This document shows, in pieces, positions 24,401 to 37,513 of a stretch of DNA of 64,000 nucleotides. Source of the stretch: Euwallacea fornicatus (taxonomy: Eukaryota > Arthropoda > Insecta > Coleoptera > Curculionidae); assembly GCF_040115645.1 (NCBI RefSeq), contig NW_027096042.1, forward strand, positions 310,001 through 374,000, in the 5' to 3' direction. The stretch's first letter is position 1. Each line of letters begins with the position of its first letter. The notes beneath the pieces are model-generated. The model was not told where the DNA came from, did not search any database, and was given only the letters and a program-made list of their open reading frames with translations. Position numbers and translations under genes: made by a program.

Positions 24401-25651
24401 ATGTGCTCAAACACACATCTTTCGTGACTTTTCAAGTTTTGAACCTACGTAACTTCGGCAAATGAGCTCCAACTACCTTCAAAATTTGACCACAGAATCA
24501 CCTCGACGAACTCTTCATCATGACTCATAAGGCTTCATTGTATCTTGGTGAGTTTTCCAGAAAACGAGTAATTTATGTGCACAAACACACTTCTTTCGTG
24601 ACTTTTCAAGCTATGAACCTACGTAACTTCGGCAAATGAGCTCCAACTACCTTCAAAATTTGACCACAGAATCACCTCGACGAACTCTTTAACATGACAA
24701 ATAAGGCTTCATTGTATCTTGGTGAGTTTTCTAGAAAACGAGTAATTTATGTGCTCAAACACACATCTTTCGTGACTTTTCAAGTTTTGAACCTACGTAA
24801 CTTCGGCAAATGAGCTCCAACTACCTTCAAAATTTGACCACAGAATCACCTCGACGAGCTCTTGAAAATGACAAATAAGGCTTCATTGTATCTTGGTGAG
24901 TTTTCCAGAAAACGAGTAATTTATGTGCACAAACATACTTCTTTCGTGACTTTTCAAGTTTTGAACCTCCGTAACTTCGGCAAATGAGCTCCAACTACCT
25001 TCAAAATTTGACCACAGAATCACCTCGACGAGTAATTTAACACGACTAATAAGGCTTCATTGTATCTTGGTGAGTTTTCTAGAAAACGAGTAATTTATGT
25101 GCACAAACACACTTCTTTCGTGACTTTTCAAGCTTTGAACCTCCGTAACTTCGGCAAATGAGGTCCAACTACCTTCAAAATTTGACCACAGAATCATCAC
25201 GGTGAGCTCTTCATCATGACTCATAAGGCTTCATTGTATCTTGGTGAGTTTTCCAGAAAACGAGTAATTTATGTGCTCAAACACACATCTTTCGTGACTT
25301 TTCAAGTTTTGAACCTACGTAACTACGGCAAATGAGCTCCAACTACCTTCAAAATTTGACCACAGAATCACCTCGACGAGCTCTTTAACATGACAAATAA
25401 GGCTTCATTGTATCTTGGTGAGTTTTCCAGCAAACGAGTAATTTATGTGCACAAACATACTTCATTCGTGACTTTTCAAGTTTTGAACCTCCGTAACTTC
25501 GGCAAATGAGCTCCAACTACCTTCAAAATTTGACCACAGAATCACCTCGACGAGTAATTTAACACGACTAATAAGGCTTCATTGTATCTTGGTGAGTTTT
25601 CTAGAAAACGAGTAATTTATGTGCTGAAACACACATGTTTCGTGACTTTTC
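21463..25651. repeat. About 4.2-kb block, copy 2 (offset 5568 bp, 32 monomers)
   Basis: This is the partner of 15895-20083, including the nested 1218-bp tandem units at 22815-24032 and 24033-25250. Two 7-monomer units inside a duplicated 24-monomer block give a four-fold repeat of that segment. Its last part, 24531-25651, also matches 30445-31565 (offset 5914 bp), so the block has been used in more than one duplication. Confidence 0.9.
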
Positions 25652-26370
25652 AAGTTTGAACCTACGTAACTTCGGCAAATGAGCTACAACTACCTTCAAA
25701 ATTTGACCACAGAATCACCTCGACGAGCTCTTTAACATGACAAATAAGTCTTCATTGTATCTTGGTGAGTTTTCCAGAAAACGAGTAATTTATGTGCACA
25801 AACACACTTCTTTCGTGACTTTTCAAGCTTTGAACCTCCGTAACTTCGGCAAATGAGCTTCAAATACCTTCAAAATTTTACCACAGAATCACCTCGACGA
25901 GCTCGTGAATATGACAAATAAGGCTTCATTGTATCTTGGTGAGTTTTCCAAAAAACGAGTAATTTATATGCACAAACACACTTCTTTCGTGACTTTTCAA
26001 GCTATGAACCTACGTAACTTCGGCAAATGAGCTCCAACTACCTTCAAAATTTGACCACAGAATCACCTCGACGAGTAATTTAACACGACTAATAAGGCTT
26101 CATTGTATCTTGGTGAGTTTTCCAGAAAACGAGTAATTTATGTGCACAAACACACTTCTTTCGTGACTTTTCAAGCTATGAACCTACGTAACTTCGGCAA
26201 ATGAGCTACAACTACCTTCAAAATTTGACCACAGAATCACCTCGACGAGTAATTTAACACGACTAATAAGGCTTCATTGTATCTTGGTGAGTTTTCCAGA
26301 AAACGAGTAATTTATGTGCACAAACACACTTCTTTCGTGACTTTTCAAGCTATGAACCTACGTAACTTCG
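24531..26370. repeat. 34-monomer-spaced block, copy 1 (offset 5914 bp)
   Basis: This block matches 30445-32284 at 5914 bp (34 x 174 minus 2). Shared markers are GAGGTCCAAC (25161, 31075), GTAACTACGG, CCAGCAAACGAG, the one-base-deleted CAAGTTTGAACC (25651, 31565), AAGTCTTC and GCTCGTGAATATGAC. Differences are CTTGAAAATG here against CTTTAAAATG, and CACCTCGACGAG near 25543 against CACATCGACGAG near 31457. Confidence 0.8.
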
Positions 26371-27685
26371 GCAAATGAGCTACAACTACCTTCAAAATTT
26401 GACCACAGAATCACCTCGACGAGTAATTTAACACGACTAATAAGGCTTCATTGTATCTTGGTGAGTTTTCCAGAAAACGAGTAATTTATGTGCACAAACA
26501 CACTTCTTTCGTGACTTTTCAAGCTTTGAACCTCCGTAACTTCGGCAAATGAGCTTCAAATACCTTCAAAATTTGACCACAGAATCATCACGGTGAGCTC
26601 TTCATCATGACTCATAAGGCTTCATTGTATCTTGGTGAGTTTTCCAGAAAACGAGTAATTTATGTGCTCAAACACACATCTTTCGTGACTTTTCAAGTTT
26701 TGAACCTACGTAACTACGGCAAATGAGCTCCAACTACCTTCAAAATTTGACCACAGAATCACCTCGACGAGCTCTTTAACATGACAAATAAGGCTTCATT
26801 GTATCTTGGTGAGTTTTCCAGCAAACGAGTAATTTATGTGCACAAACATACTTCATTCGTGACTTTTCAAGTTTTGAACCTCCGTAACTTCGGCAAATGT
26901 GCTTCAAATTGCTTAAAAAATTGATCATAGAATCACCTCAACGAGCTCTTTTAAACGACTAAGAAGGCTTCATTGTATCTTGGTGAGTTTTCTAGAAAAC
27001 GAGTAATTTATGTGCACAAACATACTTCTTTCGTGACTTTTCAAGTTTTGAACCTCCGTAATTTCGGCAAATGAGCTCCAACTACCTTCAAAATTTGACC
27101 ACAGAATCACCTCGACGAGTAATTTAACACGACTAATAAGGCTTCATTGTATCTTGGTGAGTTTTCTAGAAAACGAGTAATTTATGTGCTCAAACACACA
27201 TCTTTCGTGACTTTTCAAGTTTTGAACCTACGTAACTTCGGCAAATGAGCTCCAACTACCTTCAAAATTTGACCACAGAATCACCTCGACGAGCTCTTTA
27301 ACATGACAAATAAGGCTTCATTGTATCTTGGTGAGTTTTCTAGAAAACGAGTAATTTATGTGCTCAAACACACATCTTTCGTGACTTTTCAAGTTTTGAA
27401 CCTACGTCACTTCGGCAAATGAGCTCCAACTACCTTCAAAATTTGACCACAGAATCACCTCGACGAGCTCTTTAACATGACAAATAAGGCTTCATTGTAT
27501 CTTGGTGAGTTTTTTAGAAAACGAGTAATTTATGTGCACAAACACACATCTTTCGTGACTTTTCAAGATTTGAACCTCCGTAACTTCGGCAAATGAGCTC
27601 CAACTACCTTCAAAATTTGACCACAGAATCACCTCGACGAACTCTTCATCATGACTCATAAGGCTTCATTGTATCTTGGTGAGTT
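25470..27685. repeat. 16-monomer block, copy 1 (offset 2783 bp)
   Basis: This block recurs at 28253-30468 with an offset of 2783 bp (16 x 174 minus 1, because of the deleted T in CAAGTTTGAACC at 25651 and 28434). The order of variants is the same in both, including GCTCGTGAATATGAC, TCATCACGG, GTAACTACGG, CCGTAATTTCGG, ACGTCACTTCGG and TTTTTTAGAAAAC (27512, 30295). Confidence 0.9.
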
Positions 27686-28252
27686 TTCTAGAAAACGAGT
27701 AATTTATGTGCTCAAACACACATCTTTCGTGACTTTTCAAGTTTTGAACCTACGTAACTTCGGCAAATGAGCTCCAACTACCTTCAAAATTTGACCACAG
27801 AATCACCTCGACGAACTCTTCATCATGACTCATAAGGCTTCATTGTATCTTGGTGAGTTTTCCAGAAAACGAGTAATTTATGTGCACAAACACACTTCTT
27901 TCGTGACTTTTCAAGCTATGAACCTACGTAACTTCGGCAAATGAGCTCCAACTACCTTCAAAATTTGACCACAGAATCACCTCGACGAACTCTTTAACAT
28001 GACAAATAAGGCTTCATTGTATCTTGGTGAGTTTTCTAGAAAACGAGTAATTTATGTGCTCAAACACACATCTTTCGTGACTTTTCAAGTTTTGAACCTA
28101 CGTAACTTCGGCAAATGAGCTCCAACTACCTTCAAAATTTGACCACAGAATCACCTCGACGAGCTCTTTAAAATGACAAATAAGGCTTCATTGTATCTTG
28201 GTGAGTTTTCCAGAAAACGAGTAATTTATGTGCACAAACATACTTCTTTCGT

Positions 28253-30468
28253 GACTTTTCAAGTTTTGAACCTCCGTAACTTCGGCAAATGAGCTCCAAC
28301 TACCTTCAAAATTTGACCACAGAATCACCTCGACGAGTAATTTAACACGACTAATAAGGCTTCATTGTATCTTGGTGAGTTTTCTAGAAAACGAGTAATT
28401 TATGTGCTGAAACACACATGTTTCGTGACTTTTCAAGTTTGAACCTACGTAACTTCGGCAAATGAGCTACAACTACCTTCAAAATTTGACCACAGAATCA
28501 CCTCGACGAGCTCTTTAACATGACAAATAAGTCTTCATTGTATCTTGGTGAGTTTTCCAGAAAACGAGTAATTTATGTGCACAAACACACTTCTTTCGTG
28601 ACTTTTCAAGCTTTGAACCTCCGTAACTTCGGCAAATGAGCTTCAAATACCTTCAAAATTTTACCACAGAATCACCTCGACGAGCTCGTGAATATGACAA
28701 ATAAGGCTTCATTGTATCTTGGTGAGTTTTCCAAAAAACGAGTAATTTATATGCACAAACACACTTCTTTCGTGACTTTTCAAGCTATGAACCTACGTAA
28801 CTTCGGCAAATGAGCTCCAACTACCTTCAAAATTTGACCACAGAATCACCTCGACGAGTAATTTAACACGACTAATAAGGCTTCATTGTATCTTGGTGAG
28901 TTTTCCAGAAAACGAGTAATTTATGTGCACAAACACACTTCTTTCGTGACTTTTCAAGCTATGAACCTACGTAACTTCGGCAAATGAGCTACAACTACCT
29001 TCAAAATTTGACCACAGAATCACCTCGACGAGTAATTTAACACGACTAATAAGGCTTCATTGTATCTTGGTGAGTTTTCCAGAAAACGAGTAATTTATGT
29101 GCACAAACACACTTCTTTCGTGACTTTTCAAGCTATGAACCTACGTAACTTCGGCAAATGAGCTACAACTACCTTCAAAATTTGACCACAGAATCACCTC
29201 GACGAGTAATTTAACACGACTAATAAGGCTTCATTGTATCTTGGTGAGTTTTCCAGAAAACGAGTAATTTATGTGCACAAACACACTTCTTTCGTGACTT
29301 TTCAAGCTTTGAACCTCCGTAACTTCGGCAAATGAGCTTCAAATACCTTCAAAATTTGACCACAGAATCATCACGGTGAGCTCTTCATCATGACTCATAA
29401 GGCTTCATTGTATCTTGGTGAGTTTTCCAGAAAACGAGTAATTTATGTGCTCAAACACACATCTTTCGTGACTTTTCAAGTTTTGAACCTACGTAACTAC
29501 GGCAAATGAGCTCCAACTACCTTCAAAATTTGACCACAGAATCACCTCGACGAGCTCTTTAACATGACAAATAAGGCTTCATTGTATCTTGGTGAGTTTT
29601 CCAGCAAACGAGTAATTTATGTGCACAAACATACTTCATTCGTGACTTTTCAAGTTTTGAACCTCCGTAACTTCGGCAAATGTGCTTCAAATTGCTTAAA
29701 AAATTGATCATAGAATCACCTCAACGAGCTCTTTTAAACGACTAAGAAGGCTTCATTGTATCTTGGTGAGTTTTCTAGAAAACGAGTAATTTATGTGCAC
29801 AAACATACTTCTTTCGTGACTTTTCAAGTTTTGAACCTCCGTAATTTCGGCAAATGAGCTCCAACTACCTTCAAAATTTGACCACAGAATCACCTCGACG
29901 AGTAATTTAACACGACTAATAAGGCTTCATTGTATCTTGGTGAGTTTTCTAGAAAACGAGTAATTTATGTGCTCAAACACACATCTTTCGTGACTTTTCA
30001 AGTTTTGAACCTACGTAACTTCGGCAAATGAGCTCCAACTACCTTCAAAATTTGACCACAGAATCACCTCGACGAGCTCTTTAACATGACAAATAAGGCT
30101 TCATTGTATCTTGGTGAGTTTTCTAGAAAACGAGTAATTTATGTGCTCAAACACACATCTTTCGTGACTTTTCAAGTTTTGAACCTACGTCACTTCGGCA
30201 AATGAGCTCCAACTACCTTCAAAATTTGACCACAGAATCACCTCGACGAGCTCTTTAACATGACAAATAAGGCTTCATTGTATCTTGGTGAGTTTTTTAG
30301 AAAACGAGTAATTTATGTGCACAAACACACATCTTTCGTGACTTTTCAAGATTTGAACCTCCGTAACTTCGGCAAATGAGCTCCAACTACCTTCAAAATT
30401 TGACCACAGAATCACCTCGACGAACTCTTCATCATGACTCATAAGGCTTCATTGTATCTTGGTGAGTT
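28253..30468. repeat. 16-monomer block, copy 2 (offset 2783 bp)
   Basis: This is the partner of 25470-27685. Right after its end, one monomer present in copy 1 (about 27662-27835, with GTGCTCAAAC) is missing, and the match resumes at an offset of 2609 bp, exactly 174 less: GAGCTCTTTAAAATG at 28161 pairs with 30770. A single-monomer deletion is the simplest explanation. Confidence 0.9.
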
Positions 30469-32284
30469 TTCCAGAAAACGAGTAATTTATGTGCACAAAC
30501 ACACTTCTTTCGTGACTTTTCAAGCTATGAACCTACGTAACTTCGGCAAATGAGCTCCAACTACCTTCAAAATTTGACCACAGAATCACCTCGACGAACT
30601 CTTTAACATGACAAATAAGGCTTCATTGTATCTTGGTGAGTTTTCTAGAAAACGAGTAATTTATGTGCTCAAACACACATCTTTCGTGACTTTTCAAGTT
30701 TTGAACCTACGTAACTTCGGCAAATGAGCTCCAACTACCTTCAAAATTTGACCACAGAATCACCTCGACGAGCTCTTTAAAATGACAAATAAGGCTTCAT
30801 TGTATCTTGGTGAGTTTTCCAGAAAACGAGTAATTTATGTGCACAAACATACTTCTTTCGTGACTTTTCAAGTTTTGAACCTCCGTAACTTCGGCAAATG
30901 AGCTCCAACTACCTTCAAAATTTGACCACAGAATCACCTCGACGAGTAATTTAACACGACTAATAAGGCTTCATTGTATCTTGGTGAGTTTTCTAGAAAA
31001 CGAGTAATTTATGTGCACAAACACACTTCTTTCGTGACTTTTCAAGCTTTGAACCTCCGTAACTTCGGCAAATGAGGTCCAACTACCTTCAAAATTTGAC
31101 CACAGAATCATCACGGTGAGCTCTTCATCATGACTCATAAGGCTTCATTGTATCTTGGTGAGTTTTCCAGAAAACGAGTAATTTATGTGCTCAAACACAC
31201 ATCTTTCGTGACTTTTCAAGTTTTGAACCTACGTAACTACGGCAAATGAGCTCCAACTACCTTCAAAATTTGACCACAGAATCACCTCGACGAGCTCTTT
31301 AACATGACAAATAAGGCTTCATTGTATCTTGGTGAGTTTTCCAGCAAACGAGTAATTTATGTGCACAAACATACTTCATTCGTGACTTTTCAAGTTTTGA
31401 ACCTCCGTAACTTCGGCAAATGAGCTCCAACTACCTTCAAAATTTGACCACAGAATCACATCGACGAGTAATTTAACACGACTAATAAGGCTTCATTGTA
31501 TCTTGGTGAGTTTTCTAGAAAACGAGTAATTTATGTGCTGAAACACACATGTTTCGTGACTTTTCAAGTTTGAACCTACGTAACTTCGGCAAATGAGCTA
31601 CAACTACCTTCAAAATTTGACCACAGAATCACCTCGACGAGCTCTTTAACATGACAAATAAGTCTTCATTGTATCTTGGTGAGTTTTCCAGAAAACGAGT
31701 AATTTATGTGCACAAACACACTTCTTTCGTGACTTTTCAAGCTTTGAACCTCCGTAACTTCGGCAAATGAGCTTCAAATACCTTCAAAATTTTACCACAG
31801 AATCACCTCGACGAGCTCGTGAATATGACAAATAAGGCTTCATTGTATCTTGGTGAGTTTTCCAAAAAACGAGTAATTTATATGCACAAACACACTTCTT
31901 TCGTGACTTTTCAAGCTATGAACCTACGTAACTTCGGCAAATGAGCTCCAACTACCTTCAAAATTTGACCACAGAATCACCTCGACGAGTAATTTAACAC
32001 GACTAATAAGGCTTCATTGTATCTTGGTGAGTTTTCCAGAAAACGAGTAATTTATGTGCACAAACACACTTCTTTCGTGACTTTTCAAGCTATGAACCTA
32101 CGTAAATCCGGCAAATGAGCTACAACTACCTTCAAAATTTGACCACAGAATCACCTCGACGAGTAATTTAACACGACTAATAAGGCTTCATTGTATCTTG
32201 GTGAGTTTTCCAGAAAACGAGTAATTTATGTGCACAAACACACTTCTTTCGTGACTTTTCAAGCTATGAACCTACGTAACTTCG
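30445..32284. repeat. 34-monomer-spaced block, copy 2 (offset 5914 bp)
   Basis: This is the partner of 24531-26370. Its right part overlaps the first 9-monomer unit. It carries a private GTAAATCCGG (32102) where the other copy has GTAACTTCGG. That change is then found again only at 33668, inside the duplicated 9-monomer unit, so it arose before the 9-monomer duplication and after the 34-monomer-spaced one. Confidence 0.8.
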
Positions 32285-33390
32285 GCAAATGAGCTCCAAC
32301 TACCATCAAAATTTGACCACAGAATCACCTCGACGAACTCTTTAACATGACAAATAAGGCTTCATTGTATCTTGGTGAGTTTTGCAGCAAACGAGTAATT
32401 TATGTGCACAAACATACTTCATTCGTGACTTTTCAAGTTTTGAACCTCCGTAACTTCGGCAAATGAGCTCCAACTACCTTCAAAATTTGACCACAGAATC
32501 ACCTCGACGAGTAATTTAACACGACTAATAAGGCTTCATTGTATCTTGGTGAGTTTTCTAGAAAACGAGTAATTTATGTGCTGAAACACACATGTTTCGT
32601 GACTTTTCAAGCTTTGAACCTCCGTAACTTCGGCAAATGAGCTTCAAATACCTTCAAAATTTTACCACAGAATCACCTCGACGAGCTCGTGAATATGACA
32701 AATAAGGCTTCATTGTATCTTGGTGAGTTTTCCAAAAAACGAGTAATTTATATGCACAAACACACTTCTTTCGTGACTTTTCAAGCTATGAACCTACGTA
32801 ACTTCGGCAAATGAGCTCCAACTACCTTCAAAATTTGACCACAGAATCACCTCGACGAGTAATTTAACACGACTAATAAGGCTTCATTGTATCTTGGTGA
32901 GTTTTCCAAAAAACGAGTAATTTATATGCACAAACACACTTCTTTCGTGACTTTTCAAGCTTTGAACCTCCGTAACTTCGGCAAATGAGCTCCAACTACC
33001 TTCAAAATTTGACCACACAATCATCACGGTGAGCTCTTCATCATGACTCATAAGGCTTCATTGTATCTTGGTGAGTTTTCCAGAAAACGAGTAATTTATG
33101 AGCACAAACACACTTCTTTCGTGACTTTTCAAACTATGAACCTACGTAACTTCGGCAAATGAGCTCCAACTACCATCAAAATTTGACCACAGAATCACCT
33201 CGACGAACTCTTTAACATGACAAATAAGGCTTCATTGTATCTTGGTGAGTTTTCTAGAAAACGAGTAATTTATGTGCTCAAACACACATCTTTCGTGACT
33301 TTTCAAGTTTTGAACCTACGTAACTTCGGCAAATGAGCTCCAACTACCTTCAAAATTTGACCACAGAATCACCTCGACGAGTAATTTAAC
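31825..33390. repeat. 9-monomer tandem duplication, unit 1 (1566 bp)
   Basis: This unit is directly followed by its copy at 33391-34956 (9 x 174 bp). Shared rare variants are GTAAATCCGG (32102, 33668), CTACCATCAAAATT, CCACACAATCATCACGG (near 33012, 34578), TTATGAGCAC (33096, 34662) and TTCAAACTATGAACC. A private change is TTTTGCAGCAAACG near 32381, where unit 2 has TTTTCCAGCAAACG. Confidence 0.9.
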
Positions 33391-34956
33391 AAGACAAATA
33401 AGGCTTCATTGTATCTTGGTGAGTTTTCCAAAAAACGAGTAATTTATATGCACAAACACACTTCTTTCGTGACTTTTCAAGCTATGAACCTACGTAACTT
33501 CGGCAAATGAGCTCCAACTACCTTCAAAATTTGACCACAGAATCACCTCGACGAGTAATTTAACACGACTAATAAGGCTTCATTGTATCTTGGTGAGTTT
33601 TCCAGAAAACGAGTAATTTATGTGCACAAACACACTTCTTTCGTGACTTTTCAAGCTATGAACCTACGTAAATCCGGCAAATGAGCTACAACTACCTTCA
33701 AAATTTGACCACAGAATCACCTCGACGAGTAATTTAACACGACTAATAAGGCTTCATTGTATCTTGGTGAGTTTTCCAGAAAACGAGTAATTTATGTGCA
33801 CAAACACACTTCTTTCGTGACTTTTCAAGCTATGAACCTACGTAACTTCGGCAAATGAGCTCCAACTACCATCAAAATTTGACCACAGAATCACCTCGAC
33901 GAACTCTTTAACATGACAAATAAGGCTTCATTGTATCTTGGTGAGTTTTCCAGCAAACGAGTAATTTATGTGCACAAACATACTTCATTCGTGACTTTTC
34001 AAGTTTTGAACCTCCGTAACTTCGGCAAATGAGCTCCAACTACCTTCAAAATTTGACCACAGAATCACCTCGACGAGTAATTTAACACGACTAATAAGGC
34101 TTCATTGTATCTTGGTGAGTTTTCTAGAAAACGAGTAATTTATGTGCTGAAACACACATGTTTCGTGACTTTTCAAGCTTTGAACCTCCGTAACTTCGGC
34201 AAATGAGCTTCAAATACCTTCAAAATTTTACCACAGAATCACCTCGACGAGCTCGTGAATATGACAAATAAGGCTTCATTGTATCTTGGTGAGTTTTCCA
34301 AAAAACGAGTAATTTATATGCACAAACACACTTCTTTCGTGACTTTTCAAGCTATGAACCTACGTAACTTCGGCAAATGAGCTCCAACTACCTTCAAAAT
34401 TTGACCACAGAATCACCTCGACGAGTAATTTAACACGACTAATAAGGCTTCATTGTATCTTGGTGAGTTTTCCAAAAAACGAGTAATTTATATGCACAAA
34501 CACACTTCTTTCGTGACTTTTCAAGCTTTGAACCTCCGTAACTTCGGCAAATGAGCTCCAACTACCTTCAAAATTTGACCACACAATCATCACGGTGAGC
34601 TCTTCATCATGACTCATAAGGCTTCATTGTATCTTGGTGAGTTTTCCAGAAAACGAGTAATTTATGAGCACAAACACACTTCTTTCGTGACTTTTCAAAC
34701 TATGAACCTACGCAACTTCGGCAAATGAGCTCCAACTACCATCAAAATTTGACCACAGAATCACCTCGACGAACTCTTTAACATGACAAATAAGGCTTCA
34801 TTGTATCTTGGTGAGTTTTCTAGAAAACGAGTAATTTATGTGCTCAAACACACATCTTTCGTGACTTTTCAAGTTTTGAACCTACGTAACTTCGGCAAAT
34901 GAGCTCCAACTACCTTCAAAATTTGACCACAGAATCACCTCGACGAGTAATTTAAC
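33391..34956. repeat. 9-monomer tandem duplication, unit 2 (1566 bp)
   Basis: This is a copy of unit 1, with a private change CTACGCAACTTCGG near 34708 against CTACGTAACTTCGG. The few private differences between the units give a relative age: slightly older than the 11-monomer duplication at 7459-11302, in which I saw none. It is followed by a one-base-shorter TCTAGAAACG monomer near 34991. Confidence 0.9.
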
Positions 34957-35690
34957 AAGACAAATAAGGCTTCATTGTATCTTGGTGAGTTTTCTAGAAA
35001 CGAGTAATTTATATGCACAAACACACTTCTTTCGTGACTTTTCAAGCTATGAACCTACGTAACTTCGGCAAATGAGCTCCAACTACCTTCAAAATTTGAC
35101 CACAGATTCACCTCGACGAACTCTTTAACATGACAAATAAGGCTTCATTGTATCTTGGTGAGTTTTCCAGAAAACGAGTAATTTATGTGCACAAACACAC
35201 TTCTTTCGTGACTTTTCAAGCTTTGAACCTCCGTAACTTCGGCAAATGAGCTTCAAATACCTTCAAAATTTTACCACAGAATCACCTCGACGAGCTCGTG
35301 AATATGACAAATAAGGCTTCATTGTATCTTGGTGAGTTTTCCAAAAAACGAGTAATTTATATGCACAAACACACTTCTTTCGTGACTTTTCAAGCTATGA
35401 ACCTACGTAACTTCGGCAAATGAGCTCCAACTACCTTCAAAATTTGACCACAGAATCACCTCGACGAGTAATTTAACACGACTAATAAGGCTTCATTGTA
35501 TCTTGGTGAGTTTTCCAAAAAACGAGTAATTTATATGCACAAACACACTTCTTTCGTGACTTTTCAAGCTATGAACCTACGTAACTTCGGCAAATGAGCT
35601 CCAACTACCTTCAAAATTTGACCACAGAATCACCTCGACGAGTAATTTAACACGACTAATAAGGCTTCATTGTATCTTGGTGAGTTTTCC
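34957..35690. repeat. Recurrent 4-monomer cassette starting with TCTAGAAACG
   Basis: The order is a TCTAGAAACG monomer with GCTATGAACC, then a CCAGAAAAC monomer with GCTTCAAATACC and GCTCGTGAATATGAC, then CCAAAAAAC monomers with ATATGCAC. The same order starts near 14638, 34991, 42821, 51695, 57088 and 62653. In Domain C it leads straight into the GTATATTGG monomer. It is a shared building block of Domains B and C. A private change in this copy is CCACAGATTCACC near 35100. Confidence 0.8.
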
Positions 35691-37513
35691 AAAAAACGAG
35701 TAATTTATATGCACAAACACACTTCTTTCGTGACTTTTCAAGCTTTGAACCTCCGTAACTTCGGCAAATGTGCTTCAAATTCCGTCAAAAATTGATCATA
35801 GAATCACCTCAACGAGCTCTTTCACACGACTAAGAAGGCTTCATTGTATCTTGGTGAGTTTTCTAGAAAACGAGTAATTTATGTGCACAAACACACATCT
35901 TTCGTGACTTTTCAAGCTTTGAACCTCCGTAACTTCGGCAAATGAGCTCCAAATCGCTTCAACATTTTACCACAGAATCACCTCGACGAGCTCTTGAACA
36001 AGACAAATAAGGCTTCATTGTATCTTGGTGAGTTTTCTAGAAACGAGTAATTTATATGCACAAACACACTTCTTTCGTGACTTTTCAAGCTTTGAACCTC
36101 CGTAACTTCGGCAAATGTGCTTCAAATTGCTTAAAAAATTGATCATAGAATCACCTCAACGAGCTCTTTCACACGACTAATAAGGCTTCATTGTATCTTG
36201 GTGAGTTTTCTAGAAAACGAGTAATTTATGTGCTCAAACACACATCTTTCGTGACTTTTCAAGTTTTGAACCTACGTAACTACGGCAAATGAGCTCCAAC
36301 TACCTTCAAAATTTGACCACAGAATCACCTCGACGAGCTCTTTAACATGACAAATAAGGCTTCATTGTATCTTGGTGAGTTTTCCAGCAAACGAGTAATT
36401 TATGTGCACAAACATACTTCATTCGTGACTTTTCAAGTTTTGAACCTCCGTAACTTCGGCAAATGAGCTCCAACTACCTTCAAAATTTGACCACAGAATC
36501 ACCTCGACGAGTAATTTAACACGACTAATAAGGCTTCATTGTATCTTGGTGAGTTTTCTAGAAAACGAGTAATTTATGTGCACAAACACACTTCTTTCGT
36601 GACTTTTCAAGCTTTGAACCTCCGTAACTTCGGCAAATGAGGTCCAACTACCTTCAAAATTTGACCACAGAATCATCACGGTGAGCTCTTCATCATGACT
36701 CATAAGGCTTCATTGTATCTTGGTGAGTTTTCCAGAAAACGAGTAATTTATGTGCACAAACACACTTCTTTCGTGACTTTTCAAGCTGTGAACCTACGTA
36801 ACTTCGGCAAATGAGCTCCAACTACCTTCAAAATTTGACCACAGAATCACCTCGACGAGTAATTTAACACGACTAATAAGGCTTCATTGTATCTTGGTGA
36901 GTTTTCCAGAAAACGAGTAATTTATGTGCACAAACACACTTCTTTCGTGACTTTTCAAGCTATGAACCTACGTAACTTCGGCAAATGAGCTACAACTACC
37001 TTCAAAATTTGACCACAGAATCACCTCGACGAGTAATTTAACACGACTAATAAGGCTTCATTGTATCTTGGTGAGTTTTCCAAAAAACGAGTAATTTATA
37101 TGCACAAACACACTTCTTTCGTGACTTTTCAAGCTTTGAACCTCCGTAACTTCGGCAAATGAGCTCCAACTACCTTCAAAATTTGACCACAGAATCATCA
37201 CGGTGAGCTCTTCATCATGACTCATAAGGCTTCATTGTATCTTGGTGAGTTTTCCAGAAAACGAGTAATTTATGTGCACAAACACACTTCTTTCGTGACT
37301 TTTCAAGCTTTGAACCTCCGTAACTTCGGCAAATGAGCTTCAAATACCTTCAAAATTTTACCACAGAATCACCTCGACGAGCTCGTGAATATGACAAATA
37401 AGGCTTCATTGTATCTTGGTGAGTTTTCCAAAAAACGAGTAATTTATATGCACAAACACACTTCTTTCGTGACTTTTCAAGCTATGAACCTACGTAACTT
37501 CGGCAAATGAGCT

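Larger units (their letters stand above)
11311..35690. repeat. Domain B: satellite subfamily with GAGTAATTTAACACG and GCTATGAACC variants
   Basis: This is the central domain, entirely satellite. New variants start here: GAGTAATTTAACACGAC (first near 11459), ATATGCAC in place of ATGTGCAC (first near 11527), GCTATGAACCTACG (first near 11570), CTGAAACACACATG (first near 12229), AAGTCTTCATTG, CCAGCAAACGAG and TCATCACGGTGAG. Domain A markers GAGTGATTT, CTTCGTTCG and the 176-bp insertion are absent. The domain contains 7-, 8-, 9-, 16-, 18-, 28-, 32- and 34-monomer block duplications. Nothing other than the repeat is visible. Confidence 0.85.
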
